Below, in pieces: positions 9,701-27,421 of a stretch of DNA of 64,000 bases. Position numbers and translations under genes: made by a program. The notes beneath the pieces are model-generated. The model was not told where the DNA came from and ran no database searches. It saw only the letters and a list, made by a program, of their open reading frames with translations. How positions within the stretch are numbered: position 1 is the stretch's first letter; every line of letters begins with the position of its first letter. Source of the stretch: Streptomyces sp. SID8374 (GTDB lineage: Bacteria > Actinomycetota > Actinomycetes > Streptomycetales > Streptomycetaceae); contig NZ_WWGH01000001.1 of the NCBI RefSeq assembly GCF_009865135.1, positions 4,712,001 to 4,776,000 of the forward strand, given 5' to 3'.

Positions 9701-10273
9701 GGTCTCTTCGAGGCCACGATCCCCAACCGCGACGGCGACCGCCTGGTCCAGCCCTCCGGCAAGGCCAAGCTGTTCGACGGCCGCTCCGGCGAGCCGTTCC
9801 CGGACCCGGTCTCGGTCGGGTTCATGTACATCCTCAAGCTCCACCACCTGGTCGACGACAAGCTGCACGCGCGTTCGACCGGTCCGTACTCCATGATCAC
9901 CCAGCAGCCGCTGGGTGGTAAGGCGCAGTTCGGTGGACAGCGCTTCGGTGAGATGGAGGTGTGGGCGCTGGAGGCATACGGCGCCGCATACGCCCTCCAG
10001 GAGCTGCTGACGATCAAGTCCGACGACGTGACCGGCCGCGTGAAGGTCTACGAGGCCATCGTCAAGGGCGAGAACATCCCCGAGCCGGGCATCCCCGAGT
10101 CCTTCAAGGTGCTCATCAAGGAAATGCAGTCGCTCTGCCTCAACGTGGAGGTGCTCTCCTCGGACGGCATGTCCATCGAGATGCGCGACACGGACGAGGA
10201 CGTCTTCCGCGCAGCGGAGGAGCTCGGTATCGACCTGTCCCGGCGAGAGCCGAGCAGCGTCGAAGAGGTCTGA
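6788..10273 (+). CDS. rpoB: RNA polymerase beta subunit
   Basis: Catalytic-core subunit of RNA polymerase. The 1161-residue length matches Streptomyces RpoB as I recall it. The rifampicin pocket is visible as [20 protein letters not shown] followed by [16 protein letters not shown], with Asp, His and Ser in the drug-sensitive state. Other core motifs: [51 protein letters not shown] and the C-terminal [20 protein letters not shown]. The start is a TTG at 6788 (LAASRN...) preceded by GGAAGGACC. Longer in-frame reading exists, but its extra residues are not RpoB-like. rpoC follows after 130 bases. Confidence 0.98.
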   Translation: MAASRNASTANTNNGASTAPLRISFAKIKEPLEVPNLLALQTESFDWLLGNAAWKARVEAALDSGQDVPTKSGLEEIFEEISPIEDFSGSMSLTFRDHRFEPPKNSIDECKERDFTFAAPLFVTAEFTNNETGEIKSQTVFMGDFPLMTNKGTFVINGTERVVVSQLVRSPGVYFDSSIDKTSDKDIFSAKIIPSRGAWLEMEIDKRDMVGVRIDRKRKQSVTVLLKALGWSTEQILEEFGEYESMRATLEKDHTQGQDDALLDIYRKLRPGEPPTREAAQTLLENLYFNPKRYDLAKVGRYKVNKKLGADEPLDAGVLTTDDVIATIKYLVKLHAGETETTGESGREIVVETDDIDHFGNRRLRNVGELIQNQVRTGLARMERVVRERMTTQDVEAITPQTLINIRPVVASIKEFFGTSQLSQFMDQNNPLSGLTHKRRLSALGPGGLSRERAGFEVRDVHPSHYGRMCPIETPEGPNIGLIGSLASYGRVNAFGFIETPYRKVVDGQVTDDVDYITADEEDRFVIAQANAILSDELRFTEPRVLVRRRGGEVDYVPGTDVDYMDVSPRQMVSVATAMIPFLEHDDANRALMGANMMRQAVPLIKSEAPLVGTGMEYRCATDAGDVLKAEKDGVVQEVSADYITVTNDDGTYTTYRIAKFMRSNQGTSVNQKVVVSEGDRIIADQVLADGPATENGEMALGKNLLVAFMPWEGHNYEDAIILSQRLVQDDVLSSIHIEEHEVDARDTKLGPEEITRDIPNVSEEVLADLDERGIIRIGAEVVAGDILVGKVTPKGETELTPEERLLRAIFGEKAREVRDTSLKVPHGEIGKVIGVRVFDREEGDELPPGVNQLVRVYVAQKRKITDGDKLAGRHGNKGVISKILPIEDMPFLEDGTPVDIILNPLGVPSRMNPGQVLEIHLGWLASRGWDVSGLGDEWAKRLQSIGADQVAPGTNVATPVFDGAREDEISGLFEATIPNRDGDRLVQPSGKAKLFDGRSGEPFPDPVSVGFMYILKLHHLVDDKLHARSTGPYSMITQQPLGGKAQFGGQRFGEMEVWALEAYGAAYALQELLTIKSDDVTGRVKVYEAIVKGENIPEPGIPESFKVLIKEMQSLCLNVEVLSSDGMSIEMRDTDEDVFRAAEELGIDLSRREPSSVEEV

Positions 10274-10403
10274 CGGGTTCGCCGGCCGGATCCCCGTGAT
10301 CCGGCCGGCTCTCCCCGGACCCGTTCAGACCATTGCTGAAGTGCCCCGATTTCTCGCTTCCGAGCGAGGGGGCTCGAACCCCCGAAAGAGGGATTGACGA
10401 CAA

Positions 10404-14303
<3,900 letters not shown>

Positions 14304-14323
14304 GCGAGTCGCTTGAACGCCTG

Positions 14324-14360
14324 AGGGCGGCCGTCCCGTACGCAACGGAGTGGCCGCCCT
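14324..14360 (+). terminator. Terminator after rpoC
   Basis: AGGGCGGCC (14324-14332) pairs with GGCCGCCCT (14352-14360). The 446-base gap 14304-14749 contains this hairpin, the rpsL promoter and the rpsL leader element. I see nothing else in 14361-14527. Confidence 0.65.
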
Positions 14361-14527
14361 TCGGCGTGATGTCGCCCTTGCGGGGGTCTGCGCGGCTGGT
14401 ACGCGAACGTACGGGGGAGGGGTGGCCCCGGGAGGCGGAACCGCTGGTACGGGGCCGGACAGGGGCGGCCACGGCTTCCGGCGAGGAGCGCGCGGGGTCC
14501 GGCGTGTCGGGGTGGACAGCATTTGTT

Positions 14528-14556
14528 TTGACCCAGGTCCGTGAGGTAGGTACGCT
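14528..14556 (+). promoter_or_regulatory. HrdB-type promoter for the str operon
   Basis: TTGACC (14528-14533), 17 bases, TACGCT (14551-14556): a strong vegetative promoter about 190 bases before rpsL. Confidence 0.7.
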
Positions 14557-14675
14557 CAAGCCTTGTGCCTGGGGTGTGCCTGGGCTCCGGTGCGTGTCCT
14601 CAACCGCATCGCGAGCTCGTCAGTAGCCACCGCAATCTGCGCCCTTCAGCCCTTGGGGCGGGAGTCTGCAGTATT

Positions 14676-14700
14676 CGACACACCCGACCGCGTGGGTCGG
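14676..14700 (+). promoter_or_regulatory. rpsL leader hairpin element (copy 1 of 2)
   Basis: CGACACA at 14676 runs into CCCGACCGCGTGGGTCGG, which folds as a short stem (CCGACC with GGTCGG) around a GCGT-type loop. The same 25-base element, with one difference, is in the rpsJ leader at 31627-31651. It lies about 50 bases before the rpsL start. It is probably an RNA control element; the mechanism is unknown. Confidence 0.6.
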
Positions 14701-14749
14701 TGATGTTCCAGGTTAGTTTCACGAACGGCACACAGAAACCGGAGAAGTA

Positions 14750-15121
14750 GTGCCTACGATCCAGCAGCTGGTCCGGAAGGGCCGGCAGGACAAGGTCGAG
14801 AAGAACAAGACGCCCGCGCTCGAGGGTTCGCCCCAGCGTCGCGGTGTCTGCACGCGTGTGTTCACGACCACCCCGAAGAAGCCGAACTCGGCGCTCCGTA
14901 AGGTCGCGCGTGTGCGTCTGACCTCCGGCATCGAGGTCACGGCCTACATCCCGGGTGAGGGACACAACCTGCAGGAGCACTCCATCGTGCTCGTGCGTGG
15001 TGGCCGTGTGAAGGACCTGCCGGGTGTTCGTTACAAGATCATCCGCGGCTCCCTTGACACCCAGGGTGTCAAGAACCGCAAGCAGGCCCGCAGCCGCTAC
15101 GGCGCCAAGAAGGAGAAGTAA
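14750..15121 (+). CDS. rpsL: 30S ribosomal protein S12
   Basis: S12 sits at the decoding centre and sets accuracy; it is the classic streptomycin-resistance locus. The 123-residue protein carries [12 protein letters not shown] with Lys43 and [10 protein letters not shown] with Lys88, both the streptomycin-sensitive residues. The GTG at 14750 follows GGAGAA. First gene of the str operon; rpsG follows after 2 bases, suggesting coupled translation. Confidence 0.99.
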
Positions 15122-15123
15122 GA

Positions 15124-15594
15124 ATGCCTCGTAAGGGCCCCGCCCCGAAGCGCCCGGTCATCATCGACCCGGTCTACAGCTCTCCTCTTGTCACCTCGCT
15201 GATCAACAAGATCCTCCTCGACGGCAAGCGTTCCACCGCCGAGCGGATCGTGTACGGCGCCATGGAAGGCCTCCGCGAGAAGACCGGCAACGACCCGGTC
15301 ATCACGCTGAAGCGCGCGCTTGAGAACGTCAAGCCCTCGCTCGAGGTCAAGTCCCGCCGTGTCGGTGGCGCCACCTACCAGGTGCCGATCGAGGTCAAGC
15401 CCGGTCGCGCCTCCACCCTCGCTCTGCGCTGGCTCGTCGGTTACTCCCGCGCCCGCCGCGAGAAGACCATGACCGAGCGCCTCATGAACGAACTGCTGGA
15501 CGCCTCCAACGGCCTCGGCGCTTCGGTCAAGAAGCGCGAGGACACCCACAAGATGGCCGAGTCCAACAAGGCCTTCGCGCACTACCGCTGGTAG
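15124..15594 (+). CDS. rpsG: 30S ribosomal protein S7
   Basis: S7 nucleates assembly of the 16S 3' major domain and lines the E/P-site mRNA exit path. In many bacteria it is the str-operon translational repressor. The 156 residues show [38 protein letters not shown] and a C-terminal [20 protein letters not shown] typical of S7. The ATG lies 2 bases after the rpsL stop, with its Shine-Dalgarno (GGAG) in the end of rpsL. Confidence 0.99.
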
Positions 15595-15632
15595 TCGCTT
15601 CCCCCATCGAGACCGAGAGAAGATTGAGCCTT

Positions 15633-17762
<2,130 letters not shown>

Positions 17763-17804
17763 CTCTCCCGAGCTCACGCTTTAGGCTTGTCACCGGAGCC
17801 GGGC

Positions 17805-17844
17805 GGGCATGCGGCACAGCGCGCAAGCACTGTGCCGCATGCCC
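17805..17844 (+). terminator. Long hairpin between fusA and tuf
   Basis: A perfect 15-bp stem (GGGCATGCGGCACAG 17805-17819 with its complement 17830-17844) and a 10-base loop, without T run. It probably reduces or regulates readthrough into tuf. tuf may also have its own promoter, but I found no convincing one. Confidence 0.6.
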
Positions 17845-17919
17845 CCGGCGCCGGCACCCCAGCAAAGATCACCTGGCGCCGATGAAGCAAGGCGTACAGA
17901 TCCACTCAGGAGGACCCCA

Positions 17920-19113
<1,194 letters not shown>

Positions 19114-19156
19114 TTCTCTGCTTGGTCCTTGGACCTGGTGGCTCACTGAGCTGCAA

Positions 19157-19194
19157 GAAGGGCCCCGCCCCTCGTAAGAGGAGCGGGGCCCTTC
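19157..19194 (+). terminator. Terminator after tuf
   Basis: A 12-bp stem GAAGGGCCCCGC/GCGGGGCCCTTC (19157-19168 with 19183-19194), with extra pairing inside (CCTC/GAGG). It also lies downstream of the convergent sensor-kinase gene, so it may serve both strands. Confidence 0.8.
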
Positions 19195-19244
19195 GCCATG
19201 TCCGAAAGCCTCAGAGGTACGGGGGTTGGGCGCGCGGCCCCGCG

Positions 19245-20414
19245 TTACGGGCGGTCCGCCAGGGCCCCGGCCGACGGCACGGCGGCCGTCAGGGTGAAGA
19301 CCCCGCCCCCGGCCCCGGCGGTGAACTCCCCGCCCAGCGCCAGGACCCGCCCCCTGAGCCCCGCAAGCCCCGTCCCGTGCCGCTGCCCGGGCACCGGCGA
19401 ACCCGCCTCGCCCCGCTCGGCGCCGTCGTTGCGGACCGTCAGCCGGATCGCCGTACCGTCGGCCCGCAGGGTGATCTCGCAGTAGGTGGCCGCGCTGTGC
19501 TGGAGTACGTTGCCCACCGCCTCGCGCAGGACGAAGCGCAGGCACCCCACGACCGCCGGGGCGGCCCCGGTCCGCGGTGGCAGCACGGTCCGCACCTCCA
19601 CCCCGGAGGCGTTGAGCACCCGCTGGGCGTGGGCGAGCTCCTCGGAGAGGGAGAGGCCGCCGTCCGGCCGACTGATGGAGCGCACATCGTCGTGGAGCCG
19701 CCGGGCCAGGGTGATGATCTCGGTCAGCGCGGCGCGCTCCGGCCCGGAGCCCGTCGGCGTACCGCTGCCGCGCAGCGCGCTCTCCCCCTGCAACGCGATC
19801 GCCGTCAGCGACGACCCGACCAGGTCGTGCAGGTCCTGCTGCATCCGGGCCCGCTCCCGCTGCTCCGCCAGGTGCGCCGCTTGCTCCCTGCTGCCGTGCA
19901 GCCGGGCCGTGAGCAGGGCGAGGTGGGCCACCGCGAAGACGGTGCTCGCGGTGATCGCCGTACCGAGCAGGACGCTGAGCGGGCTCCGGTTGGTGTCGAT
20001 GAGGCCGGTGGCGGCCAGCAGCGGCCCGCTGGCCCCGACCGCCAGCGCGAGCGGTACGGAGGTGCCCGGCGGCAGGGTCAGCAGGACGGCCCCGGCCAGG
20101 AAGCCCAGCAGGCTCAGCCACCGGTAGTGGAAGAGCAGCAGCGGGAGATACGTGAGCACCGCCTGGACGAGCAGCAGCCCCCACCGCCAGCGGTAGGGGA
20201 GCCGGTACGGCGGCGGCGCGTACTGGCCCAGCATGAGCGCGGGCATCAGCACCAGCACGGTCAGCCCGGCGACCACCGACCGCTTGCCGAGCGGCGAGGC
20301 CGCCACGTCCAGGGCGACCAGGGCGAGGGACCCGACCACCAGGACGATCAGCGCCCCGAGGGCGACCCCGGAGCCCTGGGGCGCGGCTGTGCCGAGGCGG
20401 ATCGGACGCCGCAT
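19245..20414 (-). CDS. Two-component sensor histidine kinase, NarL/DesK class
   Basis: Membrane sensor kinase of the HisKA_3 class, which phosphorylates NarL/FixJ-type regulators. The 389-residue reading has five or six N-terminal membrane helices (to about residue 175), then the phospho-acceptor helix [20 protein letters not shown] (His in DLHD). An HATPase domain follows with N-box [12 protein letters not shown] and a G-box [11 protein letters not shown]. The ATG at 20414 (MRRPIRLG) has a strong GGGGAGG five bases upstream; a start 12 codons earlier (20450, MSGTRSG) lacks one. The likely partner regulator is at 27390-27992, separated from it by the Rhs gene. The signal sensed is unknown. 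Confidence 0.9.
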   Translation of the reverse strand: MRRPIRLGTAAPQGSGVALGALIVLVVGSLALVALDVAASPLGKRSVVAGLTVLVLMPALMLGQYAPPPYRLPYRWRWGLLLVQAVLTYLPLLLFHYRWLSLLGFLAGAVLLTLPPGTSVPLALAVGASGPLLAATGLIDTNRSPLSVLLGTAITASTVFAVAHLALLTARLHGSREQAAHLAEQRERARMQQDLHDLVGSSLTAIALQGESALRGSGTPTGSGPERAALTEIITLARRLHDDVRSISRPDGGLSLSEELAHAQRVLNASGVEVRTVLPPRTGAAPAVVGCLRFVLREAVGNVLQHSAATYCEITLRADGTAIRLTVRNDGAERGEAGSPVPGQRHGTGLAGLRGRVLALGGEFTAGAGGGVFTLTAAVPSAGALADRP

Positions 20415-20579
20415 CAGCGCCTCCCCCGGTCCACTTCGTGTACCTGACATCGTGAAATCTTCACTTCTTCACCACTGGTCCCCCTGATTTGATCGCCTCT
20501 GTTTGATGCCCACTACAACAGAGAGTTGCCGAACGTGTCGGACCACATACCTCCCGCCCATGGGTGGGAGGGCTCATCG

Positions 20580-23500
20580 ATGGCCCTGCAACGGCGAAGA
20601 CGCCTTCTACCCCGAATCGCCCTCGGCGCGGCCATGGTGCTCGCGGTGGAGATGGCCCTGGTGACGGAGAGCGGCCAGGCCGTGGCCCTCACCCAGCAGG
20701 TGCAGAAGGCTCCGGTCGAGGAGAAGCCGGTCGCCGAGGGGCCCCGCGAGGCCGCGGACATCCTCTCGGCGAAGGTCGCCGCCAAGCTGTACGGCAAGCG
20801 GGTGGAGGCGCTCTCCGAGCGTACCGAGACCTCCACGACGTGGGTGAACAGGGACGGCTCGCTCACCACCGAGCTGACGGCCGGTCCGGTCCGCTTCGAG
20901 GAGAACGGCGGCTGGACCGATGTCGACGTCGAACTGCGCGAGACGGCCGACGGTGTCGAGGCCAAGGCCCACCCGAACGGTCTGAGCCTGGCGGGCAAGG
21001 GCGGTACGCCGCCGCGCTCGCCGCGCGAGGCGGACAAGGCCCCCGCACGTGATCTGGTCACCCTCGGCGAGGGCGACGAGCGGATCACCCTCCAGTGGAA
21101 GGGCGGACTGCCCGCCCCCGTGCTGGACGGGACGCGGGCCACCTACCCCGAGGCGCTGCCGGGCGCGGACGTCATCGTCGAGGCGACCCGTACGGGCTTC
21201 GAACAGTACGTCGAGATCAAGAAGCGTCCGGCCGAGGGCTACTCGTACACCCTGCCGCTCAAGGCCAAGGGGCTGACGGCCGAGGAGCAGGCGGACGGCA
21301 GTGTGCTGTTCACCGACCGGAAGAACAAGAAGCGGGCCCTGATGCCCGCGCCGGTCATGTGGGACGCCACCGTCGACAAGGTCTCCGGCGAGCACACGCG
21401 CCGGGTGCCGGTGGCGATGAAGGTGGTGCGCACGAAGGGTTCCGTCGACCTGGTCGTCACGCCGGACGCGGAGTTCCTCGCCGATCCGGAGACGAAGTAC
21501 CCGGTGACGGTGGACCCGTCCACCTCATCGCTGTCGAACGTCTTCGACACGTACGTCCAGCAGGGCGAGACCGGCAACCTGTCCAACGACATCGAGCTGG
21601 ACTTCGGCAACCCCGGCACGACGAACGCGAACGGCACGCCCCGTACCGCCCAGTCGTTCATCACCTGGAACACCGCGCCGATCGCCGACGCCCTGGTCTC
21701 CAGCGCCAAGCTGAGCCTGTGGAACTTCCACTCGGCCAACACCACCTGCGCCCTCCAGCCATGGCAGGTGTGGTCCTCGCCCGCCGCGACGACGGCCAGC
21801 CGGTGGACCAACCGGCCGACGATGACCGCGCTGAAGGCGGAGTCCACCGAGACGCGGGGCAACGCGGCATGCACGTCCCAGCCCGACGGCTGGATCAACG
21901 CGAACGTGACCACGCTGGCCCAGGAGTGGGCCTCGGCCAAGGCCACCCGCGGCCATGTGGGCATCCGGGCCAAGAGCGAGACCACGGTCGCCCAGTGGAA
22001 GCGGGTGAACTCCGCCAACGCCGCGAAGAACCCGCCGAAGCTCTCGGTGACGTACAACTTCCGGCCACGCACCGGCACCAAGCAGGAGGCCGGTCCGCCG
22101 TTCTTCTCCTACTCCGGCGCCTACATGGTCAACACCCTGACGCCGACGCTGCGCGACACGTTCGTCGACGCGGACGGTGACAAGGTCAACGGCACCTTCC
22201 AGATCTTCGACAGCGCCACCAACACGCAGGTCGGCTCTCCGATCGTGTCGAAGTTCGTGGCGTCCGGGCAGGCAGCGTCGGTGACCGTCCCGGCGGGGGT
22301 GCTGGCCGAGGGCAGGACGTACAAGTTCCGTACGAGTCCCTACGACGGCACGCACTACAACACCGGCTGGTCGGAGTGGAAGACCTTCACGGTCGACACC
22401 AAGGCCCCCTCCGCCCCGACGAAGATCGCCTCCACGGACTACCCGGTGGGGCAGTGGGTCAAGGGCGAGGGCCAGCCGGGCACCTTCACGGTCACCCCGC
22501 CGAGCGGGTCCGACCACAACTGGTTCGAGTGGTCCCTGGACGGGGTGAACTGGACCAAGGTCGCTGCCGGCGGCACCTCCGCGAACCGGACGATCACCCT
22601 CTCCCCGCGGAAGAACGGCAGCCACACCCTCCAGGTGCGTTCCGTCGACAAGGCGGACAACAAGTCCGAGGCGCTGGAGTACCTCTTCCACGCCGGTTCG
22701 GGCGGCTTCGTCCAGCCCTCGGAGGGTGAGCGGACCGCACGGCGGCTGCCGCTGGTCGCCGAGGCGGAGGCCGGCAAGTACAACGCCGTCGCCTTCTCCT
22801 GGCGCCGCTCCGAGGCCGACCCCTGGGTGCGCATCCCCGCCGGGCACGTCACCTCCGGCGGCACCGCGCTGACGGCCTGGCCCGTCCCGCTGACCAACGG
22901 CAGGAACGCACCCCTGGTGTGGAACGCCACCAGCACCGTCGACCCGGACGGCACGATCCAGCTCAAGGCCGACTTCACCGGCCCGAACTCCGCCACCAGC
23001 AGCACCGTGCCGCTGACCGCGGTCGTCGACCGCAACGCGGACGGCGCGGCCACCACCGAGGTGGGGCCGGGCTCGGTCAACCTGCTGACCGGCAACTACA
23101 CGCTCTCCGAGACCGACGTCTCGCTCTTCGACCTGTCGGTGTCGCGGACGGCCGCCTCGCGCACCCCGAACCGGGGCGCCGACCAGGAGGGCCAGGCCGC
23201 GATCTTCGGCAAGGAGTGGGTCTCCGGCACCGCCGCCGAGGCCACCGAGTCCGACTACAGCCATGTCCGGCGCATCTCCGACACCGCGGTCGACGTGGTG
23301 CTGGAGGAGGGCGACGCGATCCACTTCACCGCCAACGCGGCGAAGAACGGGTGGATCCCGGAGCCCGGCTCCGAGGACCTGACCCTCAAGGGCAGTGTGA
23401 GCACCACGTTCACGCTCTCCGACACCGAGGGGACGGTCACGACCTTCGCCAAGGCGGACGCCGCGGCGACCACCTGGCAGGTCAGCACCACACTCTTCGA

Positions 23501-26500
23501 CGGTATCGCCAACTCCACGACCAAGGTGGTCTCCGAGACCGTCACGGTCGGCGGCAAGAAGCTCGCCCGCCCCAAGCGGATCATCGCACCGACCTCGGCC
23601 GCCACCACGGCCGCGTGCGAGACGACGCCCGCGACCAAGGGCTGCAAGGTCCTGGAGTTCGTCTACGCGACCACCACCACGGCCACCGGCACGGAGACCA
23701 ACGCCCAGTTCGGCGACTTCACCGGCCAGGTCCGCGAGATCCGCGTCTGGGCCACCAGCCCCGGCGCCTCCGCAGCCACGGCCACCGCCGTGGCGACCTA
23801 CCGCTACGACTCGGGCGGCAGCCTGCGCCAGCAGTGGGACCCCCGGCTCAGCCAGGCCTCCCAGACCCAGTACGCCTACTACGGCGGCCGGGTCACCTGG
23901 ATGCAGCAGCAGAGCCAGCTCCCGTACACCTTCACCTACGGCAACGCCGGAGCCGGTACGGCTCCCGGCGACGGGATGCTGCTGAAGTCCTCCCGGCAGG
24001 CCCTCAAGCAGGGCACCGCCGAGACGGTCGAGGGCAACGCCACCACGAGCGTCGTCTACGGTGTCCCGCTCACCGGCGCCAAGGCGCCGTACGCCATGGG
24101 CGCGGCCTCCGTGGCGGCCTGGGGTCAGCTCGACCACCCCACGGACGCCACCGCCGTCTTCCCCGCCGACGCCGTTCCCGCCTCGCACGACGGCGCCGAC
24201 CTGGCATCCGGCGGATACCGCCGCGCCACGGTGACCTACCTCAACGCCTCCGGTCGTACGGTCGACTCGGCCACGCCCGGTGGTCACATCAGCGCCACCG
24301 AGTACGACCGTTTCGGCAACACCGTCCGTGAGCTGACCGCGGGCAACCGGGCGCTGGCGCTCGGCGCCACGGCGGACGAGCGGGACGTGCTCACCGATCT
24401 CGGCATCATCGGCCGCTCGGCCGCCGAGCGGGCCCAGCTGCTCTCCACCACGTCCCTCTACGACGAGCGCGGGACGCGGGAACTGGAGCAGTTCGGCCCG
24501 ATCCGCCGGGTGGACCTGACCGAGGACCTCAAGGAGGGCAGTACCGTCCTGGTCGCCTCCGGCACCTCGGTCCCGGCCCGTTCGTGGACGGTGAAGGAGT
24601 ACGACGAGGGCCGCCCGACCGACGGCACGGCCACGGTTCGTGACCAGGTGACCCTGACCGTCTCCGGGGCCCGGGTCCGCGACTACTACTCGGCGATGGG
24701 GGAGAAGCGGGTCGAGTCCGTCCAGTTCGACTGGGTCAAGGGCCTGCCCACCCTCACCACCAAGGACGCCGGCGGCCTCAACCTGACCACCACGACCGGC
24801 TACGACGGACAGGGCCGGATCACCTCCCAGGTGCTGCCCGGGGGGACGGGCAGCGACGCCGCCACCCGGATCACCGAATACTGGTCGGCGACCGGTACCG
24901 GCTGGTGCAAGGGGCGTCCGGAGTGGGCGGACCGGGTGTGCTGGACCGGACCGGGCGGTGACATCACCGGCGGCGGCTCGCAGCCGAACAAGCTGGTGAA
25001 CAACACCACGGAGTACGACCGCTGGGGCAACCCGGCCACCGTCACCGACGAGGTCGGCGGGGTGTACCGGACGACCACGACGACGTACGACGGCGCGGGC
25101 CGACCGGTCTTCTCGAAGACCGCGGGCGGCCTCGGCCAGGAGGTCCCGGAGACCACCACCGAGTACGACGCCGCCACCGGACAGGTCACCAAGGTCATCT
25201 CGCCCACCGGCGGGACCATCACCAAGGCGTACGACAAGCTCGGCCGCCTGATCTCCTACACCGACGCCGACGGCGGTGTCACGAAGACCGAGTACGACCT
25301 GCTCGACCGCAAGGTCAAGGTCACCGACTCGATCCCGTCCACCGTGACGTACACCTACGACCACAGTGCCGAGCCGCGCGGTCTGGCCACGCGGACCACG
25401 GACTCCGTCGCCGGGGCCTTCTCGACGGCATACGACGCCGACGGCTCCGTCTCCACCGAGAAGCTGCCCGGCGGCTACACGCTGAATGTCACCGAGGACA
25501 CCGCCGGCTCCACCACCTCGCGCGTCTACACACGCGACAGCGACGGCACCACCGTCTTCAGTGACCGGGTGAGCCAGTCCGTCCACGGTCAGGTGACCGG
25601 TCACCAGGGCTGGTCCAGCCAGACCTACCGCTACGACCGGGCCGGCCGGCTGACCGGTGTCGATGACACGGCCGGCGAGGTCTGCACCCGCCGCGCCTAC
25701 ACCTTCGACAAGCGCACCAACCGCACCGCCCTGTCCACGTCGGCCGCCGCCCCCGGCGCCGACTGCACCTCCACGGGAGCCACCTCCACCGCCTACACCT
25801 ACGACAGCGCCGACCGGCTCATCGGGTCCGGCCACACCTACGACGCCTTCGGCCGCACCACCGCGCTGCCGGGCAGCACCATCGGCTACTACGCCAACGA
25901 CCTGGTCCACCGTCAGACGGCGGGCGACCAGCGCCAGACCTGGCAGCTCGACGCCGGACTGCGCTTCCGCTCCTGGACGGTGGAGACGGGCTCCGGCACC
26001 ACTTGGACCCGCACCGGCTCCAAGCTCAACCACTACGACGGCGACGGCGACAACCCTCGCTGGATCGTGGAGGACACCGGCACCGGGGTGCTGAGCCGCA
26101 ATGTCGAGGCCCCCTCGGGCGACCTCGCGGCCACCACGTCGAAGACCGGCGACACGGTGCTCCAGCTCACCACCGTCCACGGCGATGTGGCCCTCCAGCT
26201 CCCCCTGGACCCGGAGAAGGCTCCGGTCGTTCTGGACAGCGACGAGTACGGCAACCCCCGCGATGGCCAGGAAGCCACCCGCTACACCTGGCTCGGCGCC
26301 AAGCAGCGCTCCACGGAGACCCTGACGGGTCTCACGCTCATGGGGGTGCGCCTCTACAACCCGGCGACCGGGCGTTTCCTGTCGGTGGACCCGGTGTACG
26401 GGGGCAACGCCAACGCCTACGACTACGTTCACGCCGACCCGCTCAATCGCCTCGATCTCGACGGCAAGTGGGGCATCTCCAACCGGTGGAAGCGCAGGCT

Positions 26501-26789
26501 GTTGCGCGGTGCGGTGTACGCGGTCGCCGGCCTTGCCACCGCAGGTGTCTGTGCGGCGACGGGAGGGCTCGGCTGTATCGTCGCCGGTGCGGCCATCGGC
26601 GCCGCCTGGGGTGCTGCGGACTACCGGGCCAAGAGGACTTTCGGCAACCGCGCCCGCTACAGTCGTCGGGACTTCCGGGCGAGTATCTGGCAAGGGGCTG
26701 GATTCGGCTTCGCCAACGGTGTGGGCGGAGCCGCTTGGAAGTTCGGTGCCAGGTTCTTCAGGAAGGGCACAGGTAAGCGCCGGCGATGA
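20580..26789 (+). CDS. Secreted Rhs/YD-repeat polymorphic toxin-like protein
   Basis: Giant exported protein (2069 residues from this start). It has a signal peptide ([11 protein letters not shown] then a hydrophobic run), a DNRLRE-type domain (about residues 300-490; Phe-Asp-Thr-Tyr-Val and WVRV-like strands), fibronectin-like segments, then many YD repeats (e.g. [30 protein letters not shown]). The Rhs core motif [17 protein letters not shown]...[13 protein letters not shown] comes about 105 residues before the end. After the core is a 107-residue variable tip rich in Arg/Lys, with a Gly/Ala-rich hydrophobic stretch. This is the architecture of Rhs toxins that deliver a C-terminal effector. 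The ATG at 20580 has GGGAGG upstream; GTG 20535 is an alternative. No catalytic motif is recognised in the tip. Confidence 0.9.
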   Translation: MALQRRRRLLPRIALGAAMVLAVEMALVTESGQAVALTQQVQKAPVEEKPVAEGPREAADILSAKVAAKLYGKRVEALSERTETSTTWVNRDGSLTTELTAGPVRFEENGGWTDVDVELRETADGVEAKAHPNGLSLAGKGGTPPRSPREADKAPARDLVTLGEGDERITLQWKGGLPAPVLDGTRATYPEALPGADVIVEATRTGFEQYVEIKKRPAEGYSYTLPLKAKGLTAEEQADGSVLFTDRKNKKRALMPAPVMWDATVDKVSGEHTRRVPVAMKVVRTKGSVDLVVTPDAEFLADPETKYPVTVDPSTSSLSNVFDTYVQQGETGNLSNDIELDFGNPGTTNANGTPRTAQSFITWNTAPIADALVSSAKLSLWNFHSANTTCALQPWQVWSSPAATTASRWTNRPTMTALKAESTETRGNAACTSQPDGWINANVTTLAQEWASAKATRGHVGIRAKSETTVAQWKRVNSANAAKNPPKLSVTYNFRPRTGTKQEAGPPFFSYSGAYMVNTLTPTLRDTFVDADGDKVNGTFQIFDSATNTQVGSPIVSKFVASGQAASVTVPAGVLAEGRTYKFRTSPYDGTHYNTGWSEWKTFTVDTKAPSAPTKIASTDYPVGQWVKGEGQPGTFTVTPPSGSDHNWFEWSLDGVNWTKVAAGGTSANRTITLSPRKNGSHTLQVRSVDKADNKSEALEYLFHAGSGGFVQPSEGERTARRLPLVAEAEAGKYNAVAFSWRRSEADPWVRIPAGHVTSGGTALTAWPVPLTNGRNAPLVWNATSTVDPDGTIQLKADFTGPNSATSSTVPLTAVVDRNADGAATTEVGPGSVNLLTGNYTLSETDVSLFDLSVSRTAASRTPNRGADQEGQAAIFGKEWVSGTAAEATESDYSHVRRISDTAVDVVLEEGDAIHFTANAAKNGWIPEPGSEDLTLKGSVSTTFTLSDTEGTVTTFAKADAAATTWQVSTTLFDGIANSTTKVVSETVTVGGKKLARPKRIIAPTSAATTAACETTPATKGCKVLEFVYATTTTATGTETNAQFGDFTGQVREIRVWATSPGASAATATAVATYRYDSGGSLRQQWDPRLSQASQTQYAYYGGRVTWMQQQSQLPYTFTYGNAGAGTAPGDGMLLKSSRQALKQGTAETVEGNATTSVVYGVPLTGAKAPYAMGAASVAAWGQLDHPTDATAVFPADAVPASHDGADLASGGYRRATVTYLNASGRTVDSATPGGHISATEYDRFGNTVRELTAGNRALALGATADERDVLTDLGIIGRSAAERAQLLSTTSLYDERGTRELEQFGPIRRVDLTEDLKEGSTVLVASGTSVPARSWTVKEYDEGRPTDGTATVRDQVTLTVSGARVRDYYSAMGEKRVESVQFDWVKGLPTLTTKDAGGLNLTTTTGYDGQGRITSQVLPGGTGSDAATRITEYWSATGTGWCKGRPEWADRVCWTGPGGDITGGGSQPNKLVNNTTEYDRWGNPATVTDEVGGVYRTTTTTYDGAGRPVFSKTAGGLGQEVPETTTEYDAATGQVTKVISPTGGTITKAYDKLGRLISYTDADGGVTKTEYDLLDRKVKVTDSIPSTVTYTYDHSAEPRGLATRTTDSVAGAFSTAYDADGSVSTEKLPGGYTLNVTEDTAGSTTSRVYTRDSDGTTVFSDRVSQSVHGQVTGHQGWSSQTYRYDRAGRLTGVDDTAGEVCTRRAYTFDKRTNRTALSTSAAAPGADCTSTGATSTAYTYDSADRLIGSGHTYDAFGRTTALPGSTIGYYANDLVHRQTAGDQRQTWQLDAGLRFRSWTVETGSGTTWTRTGSKLNHYDGDGDNPRWIVEDTGTGVLSRNVEAPSGDLAATTSKTGDTVLQLTTVHGDVALQLPLDPEKAPVVLDSDEYGNPRDGQEATRYTWLGAKQRSTETLTGLTLMGVRLYNPATGRFLSVDPVYGGNANAYDYVHADPLNRLDLDGKWGISNRWKRRLLRGAVYAVAGLATAGVCAATGGLGCIVAGAAIGAAWGAADYRAKRTFGNRARYSRRDFRASIWQGAGFGFANGVGGAAWKFGARFFRKGTGKRRR

Positions 26790-26950
26790 TCAAACTGTCC
26801 GACATAGCGATTTTCGTTGCACTTCTGGCGATCGGCGGAGTGCTCGCCGTTCTCTTCGGGGGCGGTTGGCAGAGCCAGGCGTCACTCGTGGTTTTCGGGA
26901 TAGGCGGAGGGGCCTTGGTCGGTACCCGCATCCGGCAGCGGAGAGAGTGA
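26786..26950 (+). CDS. 54-aa two-helix membrane protein, candidate Rhs immunity protein
   Basis: A short ORF whose ATG overlaps the Rhs stop codon (ATGA, 4-base overlap), so translation is likely coupled. The 54 residues start [20 protein letters not shown], a membrane helix. A Gly/Trp/Gln turn and a second helix ([14 protein letters not shown]) follow, with a basic tail RIRQRRE. By hand count it is about 61% GC, lower than its neighbours. Genes placed directly after an Rhs tip usually encode the cognate immunity protein. An integral membrane immunity protein would suit a membrane-active toxin. Function is inferred from position only. Confidence 0.6.
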   Translation: MIKLSDIAIFVALLAIGGVLAVLFGGGWQSQASLVVFGIGGGALVGTRIRQRRE

Positions 26951-26990
26951 TCTGAAGCAGCTGTACGAAGGCAGATCCCCTGCCTGAGCG

Positions 26991-27030
26991 ACTGTGGGGT
27001 GAAGGCCGCATACGGCCTTCACCCCACAGT
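26991..27030 (+). terminator. Terminator after the Rhs/immunity pair
   Basis: A perfect 18-bp stem (26991-27008 with 27013-27030) and a CATA loop, no T run. It insulates the Rhs pair from the following genes. 27031-27169 shows no gene. Confidence 0.8.
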
Positions 27031-27169
27031 GCGTCGCGCGACTCGGCGACGGACGCGTGAACATCTCACTCCCCCCGCTCCGTGCCTCATGGTCGGATGA
27101 CCGTGGACCGATCTGCGCCGCCTGCCCACCAGGCGTTCATGGCGCGCCGAGCAGTGGGGGAGCAGGGCC

Positions 27170-27421
27170 GTGACAGGGCGAACGAAACGCGAGAAGACCG
27201 AGGTGGCCGCCGTGTGGGCGGTCGCCGGTGTGGTGTACGCCCTCGCCGTCCTGTGCGCGGTGCTCCGGGGACCGTGGATGCTCCTCTACTTCCTGCCCGC
27301 CCTGGTCGGAGTCCTGGTCGCGGTGTGGTGCGTACGGCGGGGAGTCCTCGTCGCCGTGAACGCCCGGGCCGTGGGCGATAATCGAATCCGTGATCAGGGT
27401 GCTGGTGGTCGACGACCATGA
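27170..27421 (+). CDS. Small membrane protein of unknown function
   Basis: An 83-residue product with a charged N terminus (MTGRTKREKTE), two membrane helices (VAAVWAVAGVVYALAVLCAVL and MLLYFLPALVGVLVAVWCV) and a basic tail. The GTG at 27170 is preceded by GGGGGAG. It overlaps the response-regulator gene by 32 bases in another frame, suggesting cotranscription and possible translational coupling. It might modulate the kinase/regulator pair. No family recognised; it could be a spurious frame, though the hydrophobic pattern argues against that. Confidence 0.55.
   Translation: MTGRTKREKTEVAAVWAVAGVVYALAVLCAVLRGPWMLLYFLPALVGVLVAVWCVRRGVLVAVNARAVGDNRIRDQGAGGRRP

Noticed and set aside
7031-9868. 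945-codon open frame antisense to rpoB
   Set aside because: Composition-driven shadow: high GC third positions remove stops on the opposite strand. No protein-like pattern, no ribosome site.
21525-26693. 1722-codon open frame antisense to the Rhs gene
   Set aside because: Gly/Arg/Val-rich shadow of the Rhs gene with no recognisable motif; the sense frame has clear YD repeats and a signal peptide.
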